Assembly: GCF_001431535.1 (NCBI RefSeq)
Contig: NZ_LDJK01000008.1
Location: 1 to 64,000 of the forward strand
Origin: Stenotrophomonas chelatiphaga
GTDB taxonomy: Bacteria; Pseudomonadota; Gammaproteobacteria; Xanthomonadales; Xanthomonadaceae
Length of the DNA stretch: 64,000 bases
Reading direction: 5' to 3'
Below, in pieces: positions 17,409 to 25,374 of the stretch. Made by a program: the position numbers and the translations under genes. The notes beneath the pieces are model-generated. The model searched no databases and was not told where the DNA came from. It was given only the letters and a program-made list of their open reading frames with translations. How positions within the stretch are numbered: the first letter of the stretch is position 1; the number at the start of each line of letters is the position of its first letter.

Positions 17409-17786
17409 GTGAACAAGATCATCGTCGCCACGTTGCTCAGTATGTTGGCGTGCTCCTTCAGTGTTGGAGCGGGGGAGACACAGATGACACGACTATCAAA
17501 GATCACCGTCGATGCAGACTATCTGCCCGCCTATCGAGATGCGTTGTCGGAAGAAGATCGCGCCTCAATGGCGCTTGAGCCAGGCGTGCTGTCGTTGTAT
17601 GCGGTTTTTGACAAGGAAGATCCGACTCGACTGACGATCCTTGAAATCTATGCGAGTCGTGAGGCCTACGAGCAGCATGTAAAGAGTCCGCACTTCCTCA
17701 AGTACAAGAACGGGACGCTGCACATGGTCAAGTCCCTGGAGCTGGTTGATGTTGAACCTCTCCTGCCGGAGCTGAAGATCAAGTAG
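17409..17786 (+). CDS. Exported antibiotic-biosynthesis-monooxygenase (ABM/YgiN-like) protein
   Basis: A 125-residue protein. The GTG at 17409 is preferred because GGAGG lies 5 nt upstream and the product then begins with a signal peptide (NKIIVATLLSMLACSFSVGA). The mature part is one ferredoxin-like ABM domain: LSKITVDADYLPAYRDAL, PGVLSLYAVFDKEDPTRL, then EIYASREAYEQHVKSPHF. That last segment is the hallmark of YgiN-type quinol monooxygenases. A periplasmic ABM protein beside a secreted hydrolase suggests extracytoplasmic processing of a quinone-like compound. Confidence 0.8.
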   Translation: MNKIIVATLLSMLACSFSVGAGETQMTRLSKITVDADYLPAYRDALSEEDRASMALEPGVLSLYAVFDKEDPTRLTILEIYASREAYEQHVKSPHFLKYKNGTLHMVKSLELVDVEPLLPELKIK

Positions 17787-18060
17787 CAGTGAGCCTGGCT
17801 GGACGGACATGTGATATCCCAAGGACTCTCTTACGTGTACGGAATCCGCCGTCAGTGCGTCGGCCCGTCAGCTCTGCATTCACAGATGTGCTGACAGTGT
17901 TCGGAGCCCGCTTCTGGCCGGAAGCGGAAGCTGGCGTGTGCATGCAATCCGAGGCAGATATTGCTCAACCCGGCCGGGCGCTACAGGTTGTAGAAACGTC
18001 CGGATTGCCTGGCAGGTCGAGTACGGTAACTGTGCCGCCGAGCTGATGTGCACGCGGCAG
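17787..18060. other. Non-coding gap with a hairpin
   Basis: The roughly 300 nt between the ABM gene and the TetR promoter has no convincing gene. It contains a 7-bp hairpin (CCGCTTC at 17908-17914 with its complement at 17921-17927, loop of 6), a possible weak terminator for the upstream operon. Confidence 0.4.
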
Positions 18061-18089
18061 TTGACAAGGTAGAACGATCGTTCTACTTT
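18061..18089 (+). promoter_or_regulatory. TetR promoter with an 18-bp perfect operator
   Basis: A consensus -35 box TTGACA is at 18061-18066. The spacer is filled by a perfect 18-nt palindrome (18069-18086, half site GTAGAACGA) and the likely -10 lies around 18084-18089. The TetR gene starts 10 nt beyond the palindrome. This is the textbook layout for autorepression. Confidence 0.7.
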
Positions 18090-18095
18090 GGCGCC

Positions 18096-18665
18096 ATGGA
18101 TAAGACAACGACCGACACCCGACTGAAGATCCTGGACACGGCGGAGACGCTGATTTACCAGAACGGGATACATGCGACCGGCATGGATCTTCTGGTGAAG
18201 ACCTCTGGCGTCGCGCGCAAGAGCATTTACCGACACTTTGAAAACAAGGACCAGGTTGCCGCAGCCGCGTTGAACGCGCGGGACGTGCGCTGGCTCAGTT
18301 GGTTCAGGCAGGAATGCGACAAGGCCGGCAGCCCGGAAGCGCGCATCCTGGGCATGTTCACGGTGCTCAAAGGTTGGTTCAAGTCCGAGGGCTATCGCGG
18401 ATGTGCCTTCATCAACACGGCAGGCGAGGTCGGGGATTCCCACGACCCGATCCGCAGGATCGCCAAGCACCACAAGCAGAAACTGCTTGATTACACGCTG
18501 GAACTCACCGGGCAACTGAACATCGCGCAGCCGGCAGTGCTGGCGCAGCAGCTGCTGGTTCTGATGGAAGGTGCAATCACCGTATCGCGCGTGATGGGTG
18601 ACTACGACGCCGCAGACACCGCAAGGGATGTTGCGCAGTTGTTGTTGAAGCACGCCACGCGCTAA
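18096..18665 (+). CDS. TetR-family transcriptional repressor
   Basis: A 189-residue TetR/AcrR regulator. The HTH lies within residues 8-55 (RLKILDTAETLIYQ, then VKTSGVARKSIYRHFENKDQVAAAAL). The ligand domain has the GCAFINTAGEV pattern seen in the LmrA/YxaF-like subgroup. The ATG at 18096 starts just after an 18-bp palindrome, its likely operator. The DUF1348 gene and an aldo/keto reductase remnant follow on the same strand and are its probable targets. Confidence 0.9.
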   Translation: MDKTTTDTRLKILDTAETLIYQNGIHATGMDLLVKTSGVARKSIYRHFENKDQVAAAALNARDVRWLSWFRQECDKAGSPEARILGMFTVLKGWFKSEGYRGCAFINTAGEVGDSHDPIRRIAKHHKQKLLDYTLELTGQLNIAQPAVLAQQLLVLMEGAITVSRVMGDYDAADTARDVAQLLLKHATR

Positions 18666-18728
18666 CGCCGCAGTAACCGAAATCCCGCCGCAGTACCCCG
18701 TTCATCCATCTCCATTGGAGGCCCCACC

Positions 18729-19205
18729 GTGTCCGCTGAAGCACCCCGTCCCCCCCTTCCCCCGTTCACTCTCGAATCTGCGATACAGAAAGTTCGTTTG
18801 GCAGAAGATGGCTGGAATTCCCGCGATGCCGACAAGGTGGCGCTTGCCTATTCGCTCGACACCCAGTGGCGAAACCGCGCCGAGTTCACCAATGGCCGCG
18901 AGGAAGCCCGGCAGTTCCTTGCCCGAAAGTGGAAGAAAGAGCTTGAGTATCGCCTGATCAAGGAGTTGTGGGCATTCACCGGAAACCGCATCGCCGTGCG
19001 CTACGCCTATGAATGGCGCGACGACTCTGGAAACTGGTTCCGCTCTTACGGAAACGAGAACTGGGAATTCGGTGCGGATGGTCTGATGGAGCGCCGCTTC
19101 TCGTGCATCAACGACATGCCCATCAAGGACAGCGAACGTAAGTTCCACTGGCCACTGGGGCGCCGCCCGGATGATCACCCGGGGCTGTCCGACCTGGGCA
19201 TGTAA
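18729..19205 (+). CDS. DUF1348 / NTF2-like family protein
   Basis: A 158-residue protein of the DUF1348 group in the nuclear-transport-factor-2-like (SnoaL-type) fold. Diagnostic stretches are [21 protein letters not shown], then [30 protein letters not shown] and the final [11 protein letters not shown]. The start is GTG at 18729, with TTGGAGG upstream. Members are cytoplasmic and mostly uncharacterised, often encoded beside oxidoreductases and TetR regulators, as here. It lies 63 nt after the TetR gene. Confidence 0.85.
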   Translation: MSAEAPRPPLPPFTLESAIQKVRLAEDGWNSRDADKVALAYSLDTQWRNRAEFTNGREEARQFLARKWKKELEYRLIKELWAFTGNRIAVRYAYEWRDDSGNWFRSYGNENWEFGADGLMERRFSCINDMPIKDSERKFHWPLGRRPDDHPGLSDLGM

Positions 19206-19234
19206 GTTGTGGAGCCAACGTGAGGAAGGCCTGA

Positions 19235-19738
19235 TGTCCAGCTCCTAGTGCCGCCGTGCAGAGTGAGTACTCGCTCTGGACCCGCAACGTGGAGCTCAAT
19301 GGCGTGCTGGATACCTGCAATGAGCTGGGTATCGGTTTCGTGCCGTGGGCACCGCTCGGAGAGGGCTTCCTCACCGGGAAGATCGACACGTCCACCACGT
19401 TTGATGAGAAGGCAGACTTCCGCGCGGGCTTCCCCAGGTTTTCCAAGGAATTCATGCCGCTCAACCTGCCCATCATCGCGTGGATCAAGCAGTACGGGGC
19501 AAAGAAGGGCGTTACGCCTTCCCAGGTCTCCCTGGCCTGGTTGCTGGCGAATGGACCCAATATCGTTCCCATCCCCGGCACCCGCAGCGTAGAGCATCTG
19601 CTGGAAAACTTGGGGGCAAGCCGCTTCCGGTTGAGCCAGGCCGATGTCCAGGAAATCGACACGTCGCTGTCCCGGTTCCCGGTATTCGGTGACCGCATGC
19701 GCGAAGCCCATATGAGCCAGATCGACTACACGATCTAA
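19235..19738 (+). pseudogene. Aldo/keto reductase, C-terminal remnant
   Basis: The frame encodes only the C-terminal half of an aldo/keto reductase: AVQSEYSLWTRNVE, GIGFVPWAPLGEGFLTGK, SQVSLAWLLANG and PIPGTRSVEHLLENL are all standard AKR segments. The N-terminal half, with the catalytic Asp, Tyr, Lys and His, is missing. A stop codon (TGA at 19232) lies just upstream in frame, and the previous gene ends at 19205. About 150 residues appear to have been lost by deletion. A GTG at 19256 could start translation, but the product could not be an active reductase. Confidence 0.75.
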
Positions 19739-19832
19739 GGCCTATCGGCCCCGGCCGGCGTGCGCAGCGCCTTCGGACGGTTTGTTTCGGAATTGCGGCA
19801 GGGCGCAGCGCTGCGTTCTGCCGTTGATATCC

Positions 19833-20132
19833 CTAGCCGGATTTCACCTCTACCCGGAGCTGCACCCCAAGCGCGCGGGTCACCTGCAGCACCGACTCGA
19901 AGTGCAGCGGACGCGTGCCGTTCAATTGCCTTCGCATGAAGTCGGTGCCCACGCCACAAGCCTTGGCGACATCGTCCAGCCCATCCAGTTCCGCCACCAG
20001 CAGCAAGGCACGCGAGAACGTGGCCTCATCGCAGCCGTCCTTGCGCAGGCGCGCATCCAGGAACTCCGCACGCTGTGCGGCGCGGGCTTCGGGACTGTTG
20101 ACCGCCGTTCCGGCGAAAGCGTCTTCGCTCAT
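19833..20132 (-). CDS. Small XRE-like DNA-binding protein (antitoxin-like)
   Basis: A 99-residue protein whose C-terminal half reads as a helix-turn-helix: LDGLDDVAKACGVGTDFMRRQL, then HFESVLQVTRALGVQLRVEV. This layout resembles the putative addiction-module antidote proteins (HigA-like/HI1420 type). Its ATG (20132) overlaps the stop of the upstream gene (ATGA), so the two are translationally coupled. No HigB-type toxin is recognisable in that partner, so calling it a toxin-antitoxin system would be a guess. Confidence 0.65.
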   Translation of the reverse strand: MSEDAFAGTAVNSPEARAAQRAEFLDARLRKDGCDEATFSRALLLVAELDGLDDVAKACGVGTDFMRRQLNGTRPLHFESVLQVTRALGVQLRVEVKSG

Positions 20133-20545
20133 GGCTCGCCCCACATTTCTGCCATCGACGATTTGACCATCTCACGCCCGCAGACGATCAGGCCTTCCAC
20201 CATCTGCCCGGTGATCTGGGCTTCCGGGTGCCCCTCGGGCTTGGCCACGTGTACCGCGTGCAGGATCTCCAGGACCGATCCCAGCGCCTGCAGGGTGCGG
20301 ATCGGTACGCCGACCTTGCCGTGTCGCTTTAGTTCGGCATGGCTGTCCGGGCCGAGCAGCGGGGCATCGCTGCCGACGTCAGGTACCAGCCGCAGGTTGA
20401 CGGTGTGCTCACTGCGCGCGCGCAGCTGTTCGGTCTCTTCGAGCCGATGCTCAAGCCGTTCGATGAAGTAGGGAGGGAACTCGCTGATCCGGTCGCCGAT
20501 CAGGGCGTACAGGCGCTTGGCGCTGAGGGGGTAGTTGGTTTCCAT
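20129..20545 (-). CDS. Hypothetical protein coupled to the XRE-like gene
   Basis: A 138-residue soluble protein starting at the ATG at 20545, with AAGGAC 6 nt upstream. It is charged and largely helical at the start (RLYALIGDRISEFPPYFIERLEHRLEETEQLRARSEH), then mixed. I recognise no family, and see no catalytic motif or membrane segment. The coupling (ATGA) to a small HTH protein suggests a regulatory or toxin-antitoxin-like pair. Confidence 0.55.
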   Translation of the reverse strand: METNYPLSAKRLYALIGDRISEFPPYFIERLEHRLEETEQLRARSEHTVNLRLVPDVGSDAPLLGPDSHAELKRHGKVGVPIRTLQALGSVLEILHAVHVAKPEGHPEAQITGQMVEGLIVCGREMVKSSMAEMWGEP

Positions 20546-20977
20546 CGGTCGTCCTTCGCATGGCTTGGGGCCACCTGCGCAGACGCGCAAGGTGGCGGGC
20601 GATGCGGGTTGGCATACCGGTGGTTTTACAAGGCAAAAATTCCGGCGGATCAGGATCCCCACACATCGCCCGCCATGGAACCTACGGGCAATGCTGTGCA
20701 TTCTCCGCCGTGCCCAAGGGGGCAAAACAGAGCCAATTGCCTTCCAAAACCAAACAGGATGCCAATCCCGGCTGTTGCTCTTCGGCTTCAGCACGTCCAG
20801 CTTGCGATGGGGTGGGGGAGGCGTCCATGAGGATAGTTGCGAAGTTGGCGCTTGCGACGGGGCGGTAGCCACGGGAGATCGCCCCGTCAGACATGGCGTC
20901 ACGCTACTATCAGCGGACAGCGAGCCCGCGCACGCAGCCAGCTCGTGCCGCCTACAGACAGACCGAGGAACCCCGCA
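20546..20977. other. Divergent intergenic region, 432 nt
   Basis: This lies between the XRE-coupled pair and the membrane protein at 20978. The open frames here have no ribosome sites and no recognisable product, and I see no strong dyad. Promoters for both flanking units must lie here. Confidence 0.4.
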
Positions 20978-21709
20978 ATGGATATGCAGGTAAGTGACTG
21001 CAATGGCGCCGACGCCGACGCCGGCGCGAAGCCCGTAACAGGTGAGCTGACCTTTTCCTGGTTGTTCGAGCAAGTGCAGGGCTACGCGGCCCACAGCATC
21101 TATCCGAAGCCTTCACGGCTGGAAAAAGGCGGCACCTGGGTGGGCGTGGTGGCCACAGGACTGGGGCTGCTGACTGCCGCTTTGCCGGGCAGCCTGTTTC
21201 CCGCAGGCTCGCAGATACTGATTCTCATGGCGTGTCTTCTTATCGAGGTCACTGGCTTCCTGCTGTCCTTCGTGCTGATGCTCAAGAGAGAAGGTCGGCA
21301 GTACCTCAAACCTCGGCTGACCCATGCGGCCGAGATGGATGGTGATTTCGCGTACTGGGCTTATCTGGTTGATCAGCTCCGGACATTCCCGCGTCATGAC
21401 CGCGAGCAGCGGCTTCGCTTTGCAAACAGCCTGCGTCACTCAATGACCGACCGGATGGGCCTGGTGTTCGGCGGGCTGCAGAAGCTTGGCTTCTTCCCCG
21501 TGCTGGTGGCCCTCTACCTGCAGCTTCGTGGCTGGCAATGGGGAGACTGGGCCGGCGCGTTCGACGTCAATCCGGCTGCTGCCATTCTGATTTTCTTGAT
21601 GGTCCTGCTGTATGCCCTTGGCTGGGTTCTCGTAGGAATTCGTACCAGGCTGGAGACCTATGTGAATCTGCTCGAGGCGTCGCTGGCCGATCAGCCACCG
21701 AGTCACTGA
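20978..21709 (+). CDS. Hypothetical membrane protein, four segments
   Basis: A 243-residue inner-membrane protein starting at 20978 with GAGGAA upstream. Two hydrophobic segments form a hairpin (about residues 50-72 and 75-102: GVVATGLGLLTAALPG, ILILMACLLIEVTGFLLSFVLML). After a soluble, charged loop of about 60 residues come two more (FFPVLVALYLQLRGW and AILIFLMVLLYALGWVLVG). The cytoplasmic loop contains RTFPRHDREQRLRFANSL. No family recognised. Confidence 0.65.
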   Translation: MDMQVSDCNGADADAGAKPVTGELTFSWLFEQVQGYAAHSIYPKPSRLEKGGTWVGVVATGLGLLTAALPGSLFPAGSQILILMACLLIEVTGFLLSFVLMLKREGRQYLKPRLTHAAEMDGDFAYWAYLVDQLRTFPRHDREQRLRFANSLRHSMTDRMGLVFGGLQKLGFFPVLVALYLQLRGWQWGDWAGAFDVNPAAAILIFLMVLLYALGWVLVGIRTRLETYVNLLEASLADQPPSH

Positions 21710-21833
21710 TCCCCAGCCGCCGCACCGGGGTGTAACACCGACACAGCGTTCCACGCCCAGCCATTCATTTCCAGACTCGCCGTAATACCCCCGGGCGTAT
21801 AGTGGTCGCATCCTCACCGCAAGGATCGACGCT

Positions 21834-23489
21834 ATGCAGAAGGGCTCGGATCTACTGGTCAAGGCACTGGAAAACGAGGGCGTAGACCGTATTTTCGGCG
21901 TGCCGGGCGAAGAGAATCTGGACTTCCTGGAGTCACTCCGGAACTCGAAGATTGAACTCGTCCTCACCCGTCATGAGCAGGCAGCCGCCTTCATGGCCGC
22001 CACCCACGGCCGGCTCACCGGCAGGCCCGGCGTATGCCTGGCAACGTTGGGACCGGGCGCACTGAACTTCTCCACCGGCGCGGCGTATGCCCACCTGGGT
22101 GCGTGGCCGATGATCCTCATCACCGGCCAGAAGGCGGTGATGAGTGCCAAGCAGGCGCGCTTCCAGATCGTGGATATCGTGGCGTCGATGAAACCGCTCA
22201 CGAAAATGACGCGGCAGATCGTCAGCCCGGCCTCGATCCCCGCCATGGTGCGTGATGCCTTCCGTGTGGCAATGGAAGAGCGGCCCGGGCCGGTCCATCT
22301 GGAGCTGCCGGAGGATATCGCCGGCGAGGAAGTCGAGGATGTCCCGGTCATCCCCATCCACGCACTGGAGCGCCCTATTGCAGCGCCCGCCGCGCTGGAT
22401 CGAGCAGAGGCGGCCATCCTGGCGGCCAAGCGCCCGCTTGTGATGATCGGCGCGGCCGGAAGCCGGCCATGGCTGACCGAGGCGCTGTCCGCATTCGTGG
22501 CGCGCACCCGGCTGCCATTCTTCAATACGCAGATGGGCAAGGGCGCCGTGACCGGTGGCTCCAACCTCTATATGGGCACGGCGGCGCTGTCCGAAGGGGA
22601 TTATGTCCACGAAGCGGTGGCGCGCGCCGACCTGATCATCGCCATCGGCCATGACACGATTGAAAAGCCGCCCTTCCTGATGAAGAGCAGCGGCGGGCCG
22701 AAGGTCATCCATATCAGCTTCCAGTCGGCCACGGTCGAGCAGGTCTACCACCCGGATATCGAAGTACTGGGCGACATCGGCGCCTCGGTGGAGGCCCTGG
22801 CCGAGCGGCTGGAAGGCCGCTTGCCTGCCGACGAAGGCATGACCGAACTGCGGCAGAAGATCCTCGCCCGGCTCAATGATCGTGCCGACGAAGACCGTTT
22901 CCCGATCACCCCGCAACGGATCGTGCACGACGTGCGCCAGGCCGTGCCGGACGATGGCATCGTCTGCCTCGACAACGGCATGTACAAGATCTGGTTTGCC
23001 CGCAACTACCGCACGCATGTGGCCAACACGCTGCTGCTCGACAATGCGCTGGCCACCATGGGCGCCGGGCTGCCGTCGGCGATGATGGCGGCAATGCTCT
23101 ACCCGCAGCGGCGGGTGCTGGCGGTGTGCGGCGATGGCGGCTTCATGATGAACTCGCAGGAGCTGGAAACCGCTGTGCGGCTGGGGCTGAACCTGGTCGT
23201 GGTGATCCTCAACGACAGTGCCTACGGCATGATCCGCTGGAAGCAGGCCGTTGATGGTTTCGAGGATTTCGGCATGCGCTTTGGCAATCCCGATTTCGTC
23301 AAGTATGCCGAGGCCTACGGCGCGAAGGGCAGCCGGGTGAGCGCCGTCGAGGAGCTGGTGCCGATGATCGAGGCCGCCTTCGCCGGCGGTGGCGTCCACG
23401 TGCTGGACGTGCCCATCGACTATTCCGAAAACACCCGCGTGCTGGTCGATGAACTGCGCAACCGCACGCCGGACGTGGGCTGCGCCTGA
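21834..23489 (+). CDS. Acetolactate synthase-like thiamine-diphosphate enzyme
   Basis: A 551-residue ThDP-dependent enzyme of the acetolactate synthase large-subunit family. The active-site Glu is in VPGEENLDF (near residue 28), and the pyrimidine-binding domain continues through RHEQAAAFMAATHGRLTG. The ThDP/Mg motif GDGGFMMNSQE starts near residue 433 and ends with NDSAYGMI. No regulatory small subunit follows, so a catabolic (AlsS-like) or broader carboligase/decarboxylase role is likely. A dehydrogenase gene starts 31 nt downstream, which suggests the ThDP enzyme makes an aldehyde that is then oxidised. Confidence 0.88.
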   Translation: MQKGSDLLVKALENEGVDRIFGVPGEENLDFLESLRNSKIELVLTRHEQAAAFMAATHGRLTGRPGVCLATLGPGALNFSTGAAYAHLGAWPMILITGQKAVMSAKQARFQIVDIVASMKPLTKMTRQIVSPASIPAMVRDAFRVAMEERPGPVHLELPEDIAGEEVEDVPVIPIHALERPIAAPAALDRAEAAILAAKRPLVMIGAAGSRPWLTEALSAFVARTRLPFFNTQMGKGAVTGGSNLYMGTAALSEGDYVHEAVARADLIIAIGHDTIEKPPFLMKSSGGPKVIHISFQSATVEQVYHPDIEVLGDIGASVEALAERLEGRLPADEGMTELRQKILARLNDRADEDRFPITPQRIVHDVRQAVPDDGIVCLDNGMYKIWFARNYRTHVANTLLLDNALATMGAGLPSAMMAAMLYPQRRVLAVCGDGGFMMNSQELETAVRLGLNLVVVILNDSAYGMIRWKQAVDGFEDFGMRFGNPDFVKYAEAYGAKGSRVSAVEELVPMIEAAFAGGGVHVLDVPIDYSENTRVLVDELRNRTPDVGCA

Positions 23490-23520
23490 GCCTGCCCTGA
23501 CCCTATGAAAGGAGCCCACC

Positions 23521-24903
23521 ATGCTGACCGTCGTACAGGCCTTCGACCGCGCGCCCATCACGGAAATAGGATTCGACACCGCCGCAGCGCTGGAACAGAA
23601 GCTCAGCGCCGCCGAGCGGGTGTTCAAGGACCGCGACGGCTGGCTGCCGCCGCACGAGCGCATCGCGATCCTGCGCAGGCTGGCCGCCTTGATGGATGCC
23701 AAGCGTGACCACCTTGCGCTGCAGATCGCACGCGAGGGCGGCAAGCCATTGCCGGATGCCATCATCGAGACCACCCGTGCCATCGACGGCGTCCACAACG
23801 CCGCCGACGAACTACGCAACTTTGGCGGCCGCGAGATCCCGATGGGCCTTTCAGCAGCGGCGGTGGGGCGCTGGGCGTTCACCACCCGCGAGCCCATCGG
23901 CATCGTGGCGGCGATCTCCGCGTTCAACCACCCGCTCAACCTGATCGTGCACCAGGTCGCCCCGGCCATCGCCGTCGGTTGCCCGGTCATCATCAAACCG
24001 GCGTCGGCAACGCCGCTGTCGTGCCTGGATTTAGTGGCGATGGTGCATGAAGCCGGGTTGCCCGAGCCGTGGTGCCAGAGCTTCATGCCCGAAGGCAACG
24101 ACCTGGCCGAGGCGCTGGCCACCGACAAGCGCGTTGCCTTCCTGAGCTTCATCGGATCGGCGAGGGTAGGGTGGTCGCTGCACAGCAAGCTGGCACACGG
24201 CGCCCGTTCGGCGCTGGAACACGGCGGGGTTGCGCCGGCCATCGTCGACCGCAACGCAGACCTGTCCAGGATCATCGAACCCATCGTCAAGGGTGGCTAT
24301 TACCATGCCGGCCAGGTGTGCGTTTCCACCCAGCGCATCTTCGTCCATGACGATATTGCCGATGACTTCACCGAGGCGCTGGTCGCTCGTGTGGAACGGC
24401 TGCGCACCGGCGACCCGACCCTGAAAGACACCGACGTGGGCCCACTGATCCAGCCCCGCGAGGCGGACCGTGTCGCCGAATGGATCGATGAAGCAGTGAA
24501 GGGCGGTGCGAAGCTCGCCACGGGCGGCAAGCGGCTATCGGAGACGACGCTGCAGCCGACCGTGCTGCTGGATCCGGCCAGCGACGCACGGGTGACCACG
24601 CAGGAAGTCTTCGGGCCGGTGGTGGCGGTGTATCGCTACGCCGATCTGGACGAAGCCATCAGCCGGGCCAACTCGCTGCCCACCGCATTCCAGGCCAGTA
24701 TTTTTACCCAGGACATCGATATCGCCCTGCGTGCGGCGAACCGGCTGGATGCTTCGGCGGTGATGATCAACGATGCCACTGCGTTCCGCACGGACTGGAT
24801 GCCGTTTGCCGGCAGGCGCGAGTCCGGCTATGGCACCGGGGGCATTCCGTACACCATGCGCGACATGTCGCAGGAGAAAATGATCCTGATGCACAGAAGC
24901 TGA
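23521..24903 (+). CDS. NAD(P)-dependent aldehyde dehydrogenase
   Basis: A 460-residue member of the aldehyde dehydrogenase superfamily, with a GAAAGGAG-type ribosome site 5-10 nt before the ATG. The family residues are visible: SAFNHPLN (Asn near residue 139), KPASATP, LEHGGVAP (general-base Glu near 237), YYHAGQVCVSTQRI (nucleophile Cys near 267) and EVFGPVVAVYRY. It is the second gene of a two-gene unit with the acetolactate-synthase-like enzyme. The aldehyde substrate is not determined. Confidence 0.92.
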   Translation: MLTVVQAFDRAPITEIGFDTAAALEQKLSAAERVFKDRDGWLPPHERIAILRRLAALMDAKRDHLALQIAREGGKPLPDAIIETTRAIDGVHNAADELRNFGGREIPMGLSAAAVGRWAFTTREPIGIVAAISAFNHPLNLIVHQVAPAIAVGCPVIIKPASATPLSCLDLVAMVHEAGLPEPWCQSFMPEGNDLAEALATDKRVAFLSFIGSARVGWSLHSKLAHGARSALEHGGVAPAIVDRNADLSRIIEPIVKGGYYHAGQVCVSTQRIFVHDDIADDFTEALVARVERLRTGDPTLKDTDVGPLIQPREADRVAEWIDEAVKGGAKLATGGKRLSETTLQPTVLLDPASDARVTTQEVFGPVVAVYRYADLDEAISRANSLPTAFQASIFTQDIDIALRAANRLDASAVMINDATAFRTDWMPFAGRRESGYGTGGIPYTMRDMSQEKMILMHRS

Positions 24904-25021
24904 GCGGGCAGGGCGCGCCTTCACGCTGCCTCGACCTCCCCCGGCATCAACTGAACGTCGGTCATGGCTCTGGCGAAAACGCCGCTATAGTCCGAACACC
25001 CCAGACGACGGAGACAGTGAA

Positions 25022-25291
25022 ATGTTCCTTACCAAACAGCATCTGACGACCGCACGTACGCTCGGTGTCGCACTCATCGCCGGCGTCAGCCTCAGCGCCT
25101 GCGCCACCTACAAAGACGATTTCGCACGCATCGATTCGCGCCTCGACCAGCTCGACGTCAAGGTGCAGGGCGCAGCCCAGAGCGCCGAATCGGCCAACCA
25201 GTCCGCGACCCAGGCCAACCAGCGCCTTGACCAGATCGAAGGCCGCGTGCAGCAGCTCGAACAGGCGCCCCGCCGCAAGCCGCGCGGTTGA
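25022..25291 (+). CDS. Lpp-like murein lipoprotein
   Basis: An 89-residue lipoprotein. The signal peptide (TLGVALIAGVSLSAC) ends in a lipobox with Cys at about residue 27. The mature part is a heptad alanine-zipper coiled coil (RIDSRLDQLDVKVQGAAQSAES, ANQRLDQIEGRVQQLEQ), ending in a basic tail (RRKPRG) rather than the single C-terminal Lys of E. coli Lpp. It is probably an outer-membrane tether. A hairpin follows, and an L,D-transpeptidase-like gene, the enzyme class that attaches Lpp to peptidoglycan, is next. Confidence 0.8.
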   Translation: MFLTKQHLTTARTLGVALIAGVSLSACATYKDDFARIDSRLDQLDVKVQGAAQSAESANQSATQANQRLDQIEGRVQQLEQAPRRKPRG

Positions 25292-25330
25292 TCGCTTTGC
25301 TCACCTCACGGTGAATGGTTGAACCAGGGA

Positions 25331-25354
25331 CCGGTGGCCCTCGCAGGCCACCGG
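25331..25354 (+). terminator. Strong hairpin terminator after the Lpp-like gene
   Basis: CCGGTGGCC (25331-25339) and GGCCACCGG (25346-25354) pair perfectly (9 bp, 6-nt loop), followed by CTTCCTT. It is placed 40 nt after the stop, as expected for a highly expressed lipoprotein mRNA. Confidence 0.7.
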
Positions 25355-25374
25355 CTTCCTTAGGGCATTGGAAG

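Noticed and set aside
20339-20993. Overlapping plus-strand ORFs of 150-163 aa
   Set aside because: They run antisense to the XRE-coupled gene and across the promoter gap, with no ribosome site or motif.
21933-24290. 785-aa open frame on the minus strand
   Set aside because: It lies opposite the acetolactate synthase and aldehyde dehydrogenase genes, whose motifs are complete. It is His/Arg/Gly-rich without any family signature, a typical shadow in GC-rich DNA.
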